This document shows, one piece after another, positions 1 to 6,406 of a DNA stretch of 6,406 nucleotides. Location of the stretch: assembly GCA_005888955.1 (NCBI GenBank), contig VBCS01000194.1, positions 1 through 6,406 on the forward strand, given 5' to 3'. The first letter of the stretch is position 1. Every line of letters begins with the position of its first letter. Source of the DNA: Betaproteobacteria bacterium. GTDB taxonomy: Bacteria; Pseudomonadota; Gammaproteobacteria; Burkholderiales; Casimicrobiaceae. A program made the position numbers and the translations under genes. The notes under the pieces are model-generated. The model did not search any database. It was not told the DNA's origin and was given only the letters and a program-made list of their open reading frames with translations.

Positions 1-2
1 CT

Positions 3-1250
3 CTCGTCGCTGCCGCTGCAGAAGCGCCCGAGCGAGCCTCGTTCGATGCCGCCCTCGTGGCGAAGGGCGCGGAGCTCGCCGCCATTGGCAACTGCCGTTC
101 CTGTCACACGCAGCCCGAGGGCGCGCCATTCGCCGGCGGGCTGCCGTTGTCGACGCCGTTCGGCACGATCCACTCGACCAATATCACACCCGATCCGGAC
201 ACCGGTATCGGGCGCTGGACGGGCGAAGATTTTCTGCGCGCCATGCACGAGGGCGTCGACCGCGCGGGGCGGCACCTGTACCCCGCGTTTCCGTACGATC
301 ATTTCACGCGGATGAGTGCGCAGGACGTCGCGGCGATCTACGCTTTCATCATGACCCGCGACCCCGTCCGCGCGGAGGTTCCGGCGAACCGGCTACGGCT
401 TCCGGCGGGTTTCCGCCCCGCGATCGCGGTATGGAAAGCACTTTATTTCGAACCGGGCGTCTATCGTCCCGACGCGTCCAAGAGCGCAACCTGGAACCGC
501 GGCGCCTATCTGGTCGACGGCCTCGCGCATTGTGGTGCCTGCCACACGCCACGCAACGCGCTCGGAGCCGAGAACAAGAGGCAGGATCTCGGCGGAGGCG
601 AAGCCGAGCGCTGGCACGCATCGTCGCTGACCGAAACATCGCCCGCTCCGGTGCCGTGGAGCGCCGATACCTTGTACGACTACCTGCGCCGCGGCCATGA
701 GCAGCGTCACGGCATCGCCGCAGGTCCGATGGCGCCGGTCGTGCACAACCTGTCGAGCGTCGCCGAGGACGATGTGCGTGCGATCGCAGTCTATGTCGCG
801 TCGCGGATGCAGCGGCCGCCATCGGCGCCGGCCGCGGCCGCGGATGCCGTGGTCGCCTCCGCGAGAGAGCGCGAGACCGACGAGGCAAGCCGTGCGACGA
901 GCAGGAATGCAGCTTCGGCGGTCGACGGTGCAGACGTGTTCGCCGGCGCGTGCGCCAGTTGTCACGGAGCGGGCCCCGCATCGCCCTCGGCGGCGCCGGT
1001 CGCTCTCGGCCTTACGACCTCGGTCAACGCGCCGGATCCGCGCAATGCGATCCACATCGTCCTCGAAGGCCTGTGGCCGGAACCGGGCGCAAAAGGCGCG
1101 CTGATGCCCGGCTTCGCAGGCGAACTCACGGACGGGCAGGTGATCGCTCTGATAGATTACCTGCGCGCGCGCTTCACCAACCGGCCCGCCTGGACCGACG
1201 CGCCGGAGCGCGTGAAGGAAATCCGGCAGGCCATGCAAAGCGAGCCATGA
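3..1250 (+). CDS. Three-haem cytochrome c, electron acceptor subunit of a molybdenum hydroxylase (5' partial)
   Basis: The protein is a c-type cytochrome with three CxxCH haem-attachment motifs: CRSCH (93-107), CGACH (531-545) and CASCH (951-965). They are spaced about 145 and 140 residues apart, as expected for three consecutive cytochrome c domains. Possible axial methionines are in FTRMS, GPMAP and LMPGF, one after each haem motif. The frame is open to the left edge of the window. GTG at 57 is only an internal codon, and the Ala-rich residues before it could be the end of a Sec signal peptide, so the true start lies upstream. Cytochromes of this layout accompany membrane-associated alcohol or aldehyde dehydrogenases and IorAB/NicAB-type hydroxylases, passing electrons to the respiratory chain from the periplasm. 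Its TGA overlaps the ATG of the iron-sulfur subunit gene as ATGA (1247-1250), which supports translational coupling. The haem motifs are seen directly; the partner is inferred from position. Confidence 0.93.
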   Translation, partial: LVAAAAEAPERASFDAALVAKGAELAAIGNCRSCHTQPEGAPFAGGLPLSTPFGTIHSTNITPDPDTGIGRWTGEDFLRAMHEGVDRAGRHLYPAFPYDHFTRMSAQDVAAIYAFIMTRDPVRAEVPANRLRLPAGFRPAIAVWKALYFEPGVYRPDASKSATWNRGAYLVDGLAHCGACHTPRNALGAENKRQDLGGGEAERWHASSLTETSPAPVPWSADTLYDYLRRGHEQRHGIAAGPMAPVVHNLSSVAEDDVRAIAVYVASRMQRPPSAPAAAADAVVASARERETDEASRATSRNAASAVDGADVFAGACASCHGAGPASPSAAPVALGLTTSVNAPDPRNAIHIVLEGLWPEPGAKGALMPGFAGELTDGQVIALIDYLRARFTNRPAWTDAPERVKEIRQAMQSEP

Positions 1251-1801
1251 TCGAGCTCAATATAAACGGCCGCACGCACGCGGTCGACGCGGATCCGCAT
1301 ACACCGCTTCTGTACGTGTTGCGCGATCATCTCGCGTTGTCCGGTGCCAAGTTCGGCTGCGGGCTGGGCCAGTGCGGCGCGTGCACGGTCATGGTCGACG
1401 GTCAGGCGACGTTCTCGTGCCTCACGCCGATTTCGGTGTTGCCGGGACGGCGTATCAAGACCGTCGAGGGACTGGGAACGATCGAGCAACCCGGACCGCT
1501 GCAACGCGCCTTCATCGATGAGCAGGCGGCCCAATGCGGTTATTGCATCGCCGGCATGATCATGCGTGCGCAGGCGCTGCTGGAAAAGAATCCATCGCCG
1601 TCGGAAGCCGAAATTCGCCGGCACATGATGCCTAATCTCTGCCGCTGCGGCACGCACATGCGCATTCTTCGCGCCGTGCGCCGCGCGGCCGAGACGATGC
1701 GTGCTGCGGCCACGCCCGGGGCGAAAAGGTCCGAATCCCGTGCGCCGCGCGGCCGAGACGATGCGTGCTGCGGCCACGCCCGGGGCGAAAAGGTCCGAAT
1801 C
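1247..1801 (+). CDS. Small [2Fe-2S] subunit of a xanthine-oxidase-family molybdenum hydroxylase (stop lost, runs into the next gene)
   Basis: This is the electron-transfer subunit of a CoxS/IorA-type molybdenum hydroxylase. The N-terminal plant-type ferredoxin fold has ligands Cys38, Cys43, Cys46 (GCGLGQCGAC) and Cys58. The C-terminal helical domain has the second cluster ligands Cys97, Cys100 (QCGYC) and Cys132, Cys134 (LCRCG). All eight are present. The start ATG at 1247 overlaps the cytochrome stop; no strong ribosome-binding site precedes it, which fits coupling. The family is usually about 150-165 residues. Here the conserved part ends near residue 145, but no stop follows: a 64-bp tandem duplication (1674-1801) removes it, and the frame continues through the large-subunit ATG at 1802 and on to a stop at 3356-3358. 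With one repeat copy the protein would be 164 residues ending RSES, with its TGA overlapping the next ATG. It has no signal peptide of its own; in this family it is thought to be exported with the Tat-bearing large subunit. Confidence 0.92.
1674..1801 (+). repeat. Perfect 64-bp tandem duplication at the small/large subunit junction
   Basis: Two identical adjacent 64-bp units occupy 1674-1737 and 1738-1801; the bases flanking the pair (1673 against 1737, 1738 against 1802) differ, so the unit length is exactly 64. Each unit carries the end of the small-subunit gene and an AAAAGG ribosome-binding-like sequence (1724-1729 and 1788-1793). Because 64 is not a multiple of three, the second copy is read in another frame, giving a 21-residue linker with no stop before the large-subunit ATG. 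Removing one unit recreates a TGA that overlaps that ATG. This could be a recent slippage duplication or an assembly error. Confidence 0.95.
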
Positions 1802-3953
1802 ATGAGCGCGGAACGACTCGGCCTGACGCTCAGCCGTCGAGGATTTCTCGCTGCCGGCGGCGCGCTCGTCGTGAGCTTCTCGCTTCTGCCCGCGACGCGG
1901 CTTCTCGCCCAGCAGGCGCAGGCCGTCGCAAAACCGCCGGGGAGCCTCGGCAACACCCCGATGCTCGATGCCTGGATCCGGATCGACGCAGACGGAGGCG
2001 TGACGGTGTTCACCGGCAAGGCCGAGCTCGGGCAGGGCATCAAGACCGCGTTGATCCAGGTCGCTGCCGAGCAGCTCGGTGTCCAGCCCGGACGCATTCG
2101 CTTGATCACCGCCGACACCGCGCGCACGCCCGACGAAGGATTTACCGCGGGCAGCCGCTCGCTGACCGACAGCGGAACGGCGATCATGAACGCGGCGGCG
2201 CAAGTGCGCGAGATCCTGCTTGCGCGAGCGGCCGAGCGGCTCGGCATCGCCGTCGAACGGTTGCAGGCGCAGGACGGCGCGGTGCTCGCCGACGACGGCA
2301 GGCGCATTGCCTTCGGCGAGCTCGTCGCGGACGACCTGACGCGGGTGCGCGCACAACCGCAATCGAAGCTCAAGGATCCGAAGAGCTACACCGTGATGGG
2401 CAAGCCGAAGCCGCGCATCGACATCCCGGCCAAGGTGACCGGCGGTGTTGCCTACGTGCAGGACCGTGCAGAAGCTTCCCGGCGTGCTCAAGATCGTGCG
2501 CGACGGCAGCTATCTCGCGGTCATCGCCGAGCGCGAGTACCAGGCGATCGTCGCGATGCGCGCGCTCGCCGCGGTCGCCGCCTGGGAAGAGCGCGCAGGC
2601 TTGCCCGCGCCTTCGCAGGTGTACGAGTTTCTCCAACGCACGCCGTCGAACGCCATCGTCGATCTCGACCGGCGCGCGAGTGCGAATCCGGGTGTACGCA
2701 CGCTCGAGGCGAGCTATCGGCGCCCCTATCAGATGCATGGAGCGATCGGGCCCTCGTGCGCCGTCGGCTGGCTCAAGGACGACCTGCTGACCGTGTGGAC
2801 ACACAGCCAGGGCGTCTATCCGCTGCGCAAGGCGATTGCCGAAATGCTGCGCCTGCCCGACGAGCGCGTGCGCTGCATCCACGTCGAGGGCTCGGGCTGC
2901 TACGGGCACAACGGCGCCGACGACGCGGCCGCCGACGCGGCGCTGCTCGCGCGCGCCGTGCCCGGTCGCCCGGTGCGCGTGCAGTGGATGCGCGACCAGG
3001 AGCATATGTGGGAGCCATTCGGTCCCGCGATGCTCACCGAAGCCAAGGCCGCGCTCGATGGCGGGGGAAACATCGTCGGCTGGGAGTACGCCGTGTGGAG
3101 CAACGCGCACAGCACGCGTCCGGGAGACGCCGGGAGCCTCATGCCCTCGTGGCATCTCGCGGCGCCGTTCGCGCCCGCCGCGCCGCAGCCGATTCCGCTG
3201 CCCGAAGGCGGCGGCGACCGCAACGCGATACCGCTCTACAAGCTGCCCAATGCGCGCGTCATCCATCATTTCATCCCGGCAATGCCGGTGCGCGTTTCCG
3301 CGCTGCGTGCGCTCGGCGCGTACATGAACGTGTTCTCGATCGAAAGCTTCATCGATGAGCTCGCGCGCGCGGCAGCTGCGGATCCGGTGGAGTTCAGATT
3401 GCGGCACCTCGACGACGCCCGCGCGCGCGACGCCGTCACTGCCGCAGCGACGCGCTTCGGCTGGTCGGGTTACGTGCGCGCTCGGGGCCGCGGGCGCGGT
3501 TTCGCATTCGCCCGTTACAAAAATCTGGGCGCGTATCTCGCGCTCGCGGTCGAGGTCGAGGTGGACCGCGAGACGGGACGGACGCGGCTCGTGCGTGCGG
3601 TCGGTGCGGTCGACAGCGGACAGGCGGTGAACCCGGACGGGATCCGCAACCAGATCGAGGGCGGGATCGTACAAGCGTCGAGCTGGACGCTGCACGAAGC
3701 CGTCAGTTTCGACGAGAGCCATATCACCAGTGCCGACTGGGCGAGCTATCCGATGCTGCGCTTCCCGGAAATTCCCGACAGCGTCGAGGTCCATGTCATC
3801 GACCGACCGGGACAAGCTTTCCTCGGCACGGGCGAGGCCGCGCAGGGTCCGACGGCGGCGGCGATCGCCAATGCCGTGGCGGATGCGACCGGAGCGCGGG
3901 TGCGTGAGCTTCCATTCACGCGCGAGCGGGTCAAGTCCGCCATCGGCGTCTGA
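1802..3953 (+). pseudogene. Large molybdopterin subunit of an isoquinoline 1-oxidoreductase/nicotinate dehydrogenase-type hydroxylase, frameshifted
   Basis: This is the catalytic Mo-cofactor subunit (IorB-like, xanthine oxidase superfamily), which hydroxylates a heterocycle or aldehyde with water-derived oxygen; the substrate cannot be told. It starts at ATG 1802, 8 nt after AAAAGG. A twin-arginine signal SRRGFL lies at residues 11-16, followed by a hydrophobic stretch, so export is by Tat. The first part reads to about 2463 and includes GKAELGQGI, AGSRSLTDSG and the PRIDIPAKVTGG motif. Reading then moves to another frame and continues QKLPGVLKIVRDG, GSGCYGHNGADD, GRGFAFARYKN and LGTGEAAQGP, whose Glu (codon 3834-3836) matches the family's catalytic glutamate, ending at TGA 3951-3953. 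From memory of relatives, about 28 residues (the LRLPGMLHGRV-like stretch) are missing at the break. Combined length is about 717 codons against roughly 740 usual. Both halves are otherwise well conserved, so the loss is recent or is a sequence error. The GTG at 2445 that opens the second frame is not a credible start. Confidence 0.87.
2455..2474 (+). other. Frameshift and apparent internal deletion junction in the large subunit gene
   Basis: The 7-mer CGTGCAG occurs at 2455-2461 and again at 2465-2471, a 10-bp period. Homology to the family moves from the frame of 1802 (ending AYVQD) to the frame of 2445 (beginning QKLPGV) across this point. The frame change requires a net loss of 3n+2 bases relative to an intact gene. 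About 28 residues normally found between these two motifs are absent, which suggests a deletion of some 80-90 bp. Removing one 10-bp unit would rejoin the frames but would not restore the missing segment. The repeat points to a slippage or microhomology origin, or to misassembly. Confidence 0.75.
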
Positions 3954-4037
3954 ATCCGTGGGACATCTCTCGACCCGGAGCGCACGCGGCGGCGGTGCCC
4001 CGTTGGATACTTGCTCTCCCGCCCCCAACTCGAGCTT

Positions 4038-4616
4038 ATGCCTCCCGTCACGACGCTGCTGATCGCCGCCAATGCGGGGGTCTTCCTGCTGCTGGTCGCC
4101 GCTCCGGGGCTATTGACGTCCTTCGCGCTGTGGCCCGTCGGCGCGGGCTTCCAGCCCTGGCAGCTTCTAACGTATGCATTCCTGCACGGCGGCCTGTTCC
4201 ACATCGCGTTCAACATGTTCGCGCTGTACATGTTCGGCAGCGCGATCGAGCGTGTGTTCGGGGCGCGGCGCTATCTGGCCTATTACCTCGTCTGCGTCCT
4301 ATCCGCGGCGATCGCCCAGCTCCTGACCGCCGCGATCACCGGTGCCGTCTATCCCACGGTCGGAGCCTCGGGCGGCGTATTCGGGCTGCTGCTGGCATAC
4401 GCCATCTACTTCCCGCACAGCCGGATCATGCTGATCTTCCCGCCGATCCCGATGCCTGCGCGCGTGTTTGTCGTCGTCTACGCGGCGCTCGAGCTCTTCC
4501 TCGGCGTCACTGGCACGGAGGAAGGCGTCGCGCACTTCGCGCACTTGGGCGGCCTCGTCGGAGGCTTCATTATGCTCCGCTATTGGCGCAGCACGCCCGC
4601 CGGCTGGCGACAGTAG
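4038..4616 (+). CDS. Rhomboid-family intramembrane serine protease
   Basis: This is an integral-membrane protease that cuts transmembrane substrates within the bilayer. Numbered from ATG 4038 (192 residues), the catalytic Ser111 lies in GASGGVFG and the catalytic His169 in HFAHLGG. The oxyanion/TM2 signature HGGLFHIAFNMF has His50, His55 and Asn59. Hydrophobic segments fit the six-helix bacterial core: about 6-24, 47-66, 79-101, 108-124, 137-156 and 165-181. There is no extra cytoplasmic domain, so it is of the minimal type. An alternative TTG start at 4011 would add nine residues; neither start has a clear ribosome-binding site, and I prefer the ATG because the protein then begins just before the first helix, as is common. 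It follows the hydroxylase operon by 84 bp on the same strand with no terminator seen between, so co-transcription is possible, but no functional link is evident. The physiological substrate is unknown. Confidence 0.93.
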   Translation: MPPVTTLLIAANAGVFLLLVAAPGLLTSFALWPVGAGFQPWQLLTYAFLHGGLFHIAFNMFALYMFGSAIERVFGARRYLAYYLVCVLSAAIAQLLTAAITGAVYPTVGASGGVFGLLLAYAIYFPHSRIMLIFPPIPMPARVFVVVYAALELFLGVTGTEEGVAHFAHLGGLVGGFIMLRYWRSTPAGWRQ

Positions 4617-4656
4617 CGTTGTAGGACGCCGGCTGACACGCCGAGCTGCATGGATT

Positions 4657-4696
4657 GCGGCCCGAGGGGCTGCTGTTCTTCTTCCTTGCTTTATTT
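4657..4696 (+). terminator. Possible weak intrinsic terminator after the rhomboid gene
   Basis: A 7-bp stem GCGGCCC (4657-4663) / GGGCTGC (4667-4673), with one G-T pair and a GAG loop, is followed by a pyrimidine-rich tract whose T residues are interrupted by C and G. It begins 41 bases after the rhomboid stop. The stem is GC-rich, but the T tract is imperfect, so termination strength is uncertain. Confidence 0.4.
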
Positions 4697-4851
4697 ACAA
4701 CCGCTTTTGTGAAAACGTGACCGTCGCCACGTCGGGTGGCCGCGATGCGAGGCTCTTGGTCGAGGTTTTCGCTCGCTAAATCTGCGTCGGCGAGGCGAAC
4801 GCGAGCTCGGCACGTCGCTTGCATCAGTGACGTAGGGTGAACAAGCATGAA

Positions 4852-4890
4852 GTCCGAACGCCTCGCCTCAATCGGTTGTCGTATTCGGAC
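4852..4890. repeat. 7-bp inverted repeat upstream of the YihY-family gene
   Basis: GTCCGAA (4852-4858) and TTCGGAC (4884-4890) are perfect inverted copies separated by 25 bases. They lie about 80-120 bp upstream of the proposed GTG start and just before a T8 run at 4910-4917. It could be an operator with half-sites about three helical turns apart (centre to centre 32 bp), a loose hairpin, or chance. Confidence 0.3.
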
Positions 4891-4955
4891 GCCTCTTACG
4901 GGCGGAACGTTTTTTTTGGATGGCACGGCGGGTAGATGACGGCTGTGGATGTCTT

Positions 4956-4963
4956 GGGGGTGA
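4956..4963 (+). promoter_or_regulatory. Ribosome-binding site that decides the YihY-family start
   Basis: GGGGGTGA differs at one base from the ideal GGAGGTGA and ends 7 nt before GTG 4971. The other in-frame candidates are weaker: ATG 4920 follows a T8 run with no purine-rich site, and ATG 5052 has a GAGG directly abutting it, which is too close. Confidence 0.7.
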
Positions 4964-4970
4964 GATTGCG

Positions 4971-6044
4971 GTGACTCCGGATCCCGCGCCGCCGGTTTCC
5001 AATACGCTGCCGCCATCCGCAGTGCGCCATATCGCGCGTCGGCCGGCGAGGATGAGCGCAAAGCAGGTGTGGGGGCTTGTTCGGGCTTCCTTCGCCGCTT
5101 GGGGCGAGGATTACGCGTCGAGCATGGGGGCAGCGCTCTCGTTCTACACGGTCTTTTCGGTGGCGCCGGTTCTGCTCATCGCGATCGCGGTCGCCGGCCT
5201 GGTTTTCGACACGCATGCGGCGCAGCGGGCGGTCGCATCCCAGCTCACCGGCCTGATGGGGCGCGAAGCCGCAGCCGCCGTCGAGGCTCTATTGCAGAGC
5301 GCTCGTTCGCCGTCGGGCGGCGTCATATCGACCACGGTCGGAGTCGTCGTACTCCTTATCGGGGCGTCCGCGGTCTTCGGAGAATTGCAGGACGCGCTGA
5401 ACCGCATCTGGCGCGCCCCCGTGCCTCGGCCCCCCGGCTTGTGGCGGCTCGTTACCGAGAGAATATTGTCGTTCGGGATGATCCTCGGCGTTGGCTTCCT
5501 GCTTATCGTGTCGCTGGTCGTGAGCGCCGCAATCGCCGCGTTCGGCCAGTGGTGGGGTGACGCATTCAGCTATCAGGCGCTTGTTCTCGAGGTGATCAAT
5601 TTTGTGTTGAGCGTCGGCGTGATTACCCTGGCGTTCGCGTTGATCTACAAGCTGATCCCGCGCGTCTCGGTACAGTGGCACGACGTCTGGATCGGAGCGG
5701 CGGTGACGGCGCTCCTGTTCACCGTCGGCAAGTCCCTGATCGGCTTCTACCTGGGCAAAACCGGCGTTGCGTCGGCATTCGGCGCGGCCGGGTCGCTGAT
5801 CGTGCTATTGCTGTGGGTCTACTACTCGGCGCAGATCTTCCTCCTTGGCGCCGAATTCACCTGGGTATACGCACACGCGTTCGGCTCGTATCGCGAGCGC
5901 CCGCAGCCCGCCGCTGCGGCTGCCGTACCCCGCCATGCGTCCGCGGCGCCACAGGAGACGCCCATTCTGGTCAAGCCCTGGTCAGGGGGTCTCGCGGCCG
6001 AGCGCCGCGCGGGACGGCCACCAGGCGCGACGCCGCCTTCATGA
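4971..6044 (+). CDS. yihY: YihY/BrkB-family inner-membrane protein
   Basis: This is a polytopic membrane protein of the YihY/virulence factor BrkB family, once mislabelled ribonuclease BN; its molecular function is not established. Numbered from GTG 4971 (357 residues), the family core begins near residue 30 with KQVWGLVRASFAAW, then SMGAALSFYTVFSVAPVLL, a signature of the family. Hydrophobic segments lie at about 57-79, 118-138, 167-192, 205-228, 238-258 and 268-298, giving six membrane spans. Family-typical motifs include FGELQDALNRIW (136-147) and LLLWVYYSAQIFLLGAEF (279-296). The start rests on the strong upstream ribosome-binding site; ATG 5052 (residue 28) is the main alternative. After about residue 306 comes a tail of some 50 residues rich in Ala, Pro and Arg, probably disordered and cytoplasmic. 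Its TGA overlaps the next gene's ATG as ATGA (6041-6044), so the two are likely co-translated. Confidence 0.92.
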   Translation: MTPDPAPPVSNTLPPSAVRHIARRPARMSAKQVWGLVRASFAAWGEDYASSMGAALSFYTVFSVAPVLLIAIAVAGLVFDTHAAQRAVASQLTGLMGREAAAAVEALLQSARSPSGGVISTTVGVVVLLIGASAVFGELQDALNRIWRAPVPRPPGLWRLVTERILSFGMILGVGFLLIVSLVVSAAIAAFGQWWGDAFSYQALVLEVINFVLSVGVITLAFALIYKLIPRVSVQWHDVWIGAAVTALLFTVGKSLIGFYLGKTGVASAFGAAGSLIVLLLWVYYSAQIFLLGAEFTWVYAHAFGSYRERPQPAAAAAVPRHASAAPQETPILVKPWSGGLAAERRAGRPPGATPPS

Positions 6045-6406
6045 TCGCCGCTGCCCTCCCTCCCGGCGGCGACGGCGATACGCCGGAAACCTGCCGTCGC
6101 TGCGACCTGTGGGAAAAGGCAACGCAGGTGGTCGTCGGCGAAGGGCCGCGTCGCGCACCGCTGATGCTGGTCGGCGAGCAGCCCGGCGATGAAGAAGACC
6201 GGATGGGACGCCCGTTTGTCGGTCCGGCCGGTCGCCTGCTGCGGCTTCTCCTCGGCGAAGCCGGAATCGATCCCGCGGCGGCGTTTGTGACCAACGCGGT
6301 CAAGCATTTCAGTTTCGAATTGCGCGGCAAGCGGCGGATGCACAAGACTCCGGTGCAGCGCGAGGTCGATGCCTGCAACATCTGGCTGCGCAAGGAAATC
6401 GAGCGC
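6041..6406 (+). CDS. udgX: UdgX-type uracil-DNA glycosylase (3' partial)
   Basis: This gene starts at ATG 6041 inside the YihY-family stop and is open to the window end (122 codons). It belongs to the iron-sulfur uracil-DNA glycosylase superfamily. Cys18 and Cys21 (CRRC) and Cys112 (VDAC) match three of the four expected 4Fe-4S ligands; the fourth would lie beyond the window. GEQPGDEED (45-53) is the active-site motif 1 in the UdgX form, in place of the GEAPG of family 4 enzymes. GRPFVGPAGRLL (56-67) and TNAVKHF (84-90) follow. The loop KRRMHKTP (97-104) corresponds to the KRRIH loop that defines UdgX, whose His is known in the mycobacterial enzyme to bond covalently to the abasic sugar after uracil removal; that His is His101 here. 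The Met at position 100 in place of the usual Ile is a small variation. Family 4 enzymes lack this loop, so UdgX is the preferred call. The likely role is cytoplasmic repair or tagging of uracil in DNA. Confidence 0.92.
   Translation, partial: MIAAALPPGGDGDTPETCRRCDLWEKATQVVVGEGPRRAPLMLVGEQPGDEEDRMGRPFVGPAGRLLRLLLGEAGIDPAAAFVTNAVKHFSFELRGKRRMHKTPVQREVDACNIWLRKEIER

Larger units (their letters stand above)
4617..4970. other. 354-bp intergenic region, no convincing gene
   Basis: This is the only gap over 300 bases. Open frames across it on either strand are short or unlike known proteins, and it is locally richer in A and T than its surroundings. It contains a weak hairpin followed by a T-rich stretch (4657-4696), a 7-bp inverted repeat (4852-4858 with 4884-4890), a T8 run (4910-4917) and the ribosome-binding site of the following gene. 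It probably separates the rhomboid transcript from that of the YihY-family gene, so it should hold a promoter for the latter. I could not find a well-spaced -35/-10 pair. Confidence 0.6.

Noticed and set aside
57..59. GTG 57 as the true start of the cytochrome
   Set aside because: The frame is open to the left edge, and starting here would leave the first haem only 12 residues from the N-terminus with no signal peptide for export.
950..1246. Upstream extension of the small-subunit reading frame
   Set aside because: It overlaps the third haem domain of the cytochrome in another frame and has no family similarity; recognisable ferredoxin sequence begins at ATG 1247.
2445..2463. GTG 2445 as the start of a separate 502-residue gene
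   Set aside because: It is only the first start codon in the shifted frame; no ribosome-binding site precedes it and its product would be the C-terminal two-thirds of a single known protein family.
1157..2491. 444-codon open frame on the minus strand
   Set aside because: It lies antisense to the well-supported small and large subunit genes, has Arg/Ala/His-rich composition typical of high-GC shadow frames, and shows no recognisable motif.
2370..4028. 552-codon open frame on the minus strand
   Set aside because: It is antisense to the conserved C-terminal part of the large subunit and has no domain signature; long antisense frames are common at this GC content.
4685..4850. Promoter for the YihY-family gene (TTGCTT, TTTACA and TTGCAT as -35 candidates)
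   Set aside because: None has a plausible -10 hexamer at 16-18 bp spacing.
4847..4939. 30-codon frame starting at ATG 4847 in the intergenic region, possibly a leader peptide
   Set aside because: It is too short to judge, has only a weak purine-rich sequence upstream, and shows no attenuator-like codon run.
4570..5061. 163-codon minus-strand frame spanning the intergenic region
   Set aside because: It overlaps the ends of two well-supported genes, has unremarkable composition and matches no family I recognise.

Overview
The window is GC-rich (roughly two-thirds G+C by eye) and all recognisable genes lie on the + strand. Tightly packed genes with 4-bp ATGA stop/start overlaps, a Tat-exported molybdenum hydroxylase with a multihaem cytochrome c, a YihY/BrkB membrane protein and a UdgX-type uracil-DNA glycosylase suggest a high-GC, respiring proteobacterium. 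Nothing seen here fixes the taxonomy further. It looks like ordinary chromosome: no transposase, integrase, phage gene, CRISPR array, tRNA or rRNA was found.

Layout. (1) Positions 3-3953 hold a three-gene operon for a periplasmic molybdenum hydroxylase of the isoquinoline 1-oxidoreductase / nicotinate dehydrogenase type. It consists of a three-haem cytochrome c (5' end outside the window), a small two-[2Fe-2S] subunit (from 1247) and a large molybdopterin subunit with a twin-arginine signal (from 1802). In this family electrons go from substrate at the Mo centre through the two iron-sulfur clusters to the cytochrome c and then to the respiratory chain. (2) Positions 4038-4616 encode a complete rhomboid intramembrane serine protease with Ser/His catalytic motifs. 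(3) Positions 4617-4970 are a 354-bp non-coding gap with a weak terminator candidate, an inverted repeat and a T8 run. (4) Positions 4971-6044 encode a YihY/BrkB-family inner-membrane protein with a low-complexity tail. (5) From 6041 to the window end, overlapping it by ATGA, is the first 122 codons of a UdgX-like uracil-DNA glycosylase, recognised from its GEQPG and KRRMH motifs.

The main surprise is that the molybdenum hydroxylase operon carries two separate lesions. A perfect 64-bp tandem duplication (1674-1801) sits exactly at the junction of the small and large subunit genes. Collapsing it to one copy restores a small-subunit stop codon overlapping the large-subunit start as ATGA; with two copies the stop is lost and the two subunits are fused in frame, placing the Tat signal inside the fusion. 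About 660 bp further on, near 2455-2474, the large subunit changes reading frame and appears to lack roughly 28 residues that relatives have. As given, the operon cannot make a normal large subunit. Either it is decaying (possibly by slippage or microhomology-mediated events) or the assembly is wrong at two places; read-level data would decide. I found no convincing wholly new system in the window.
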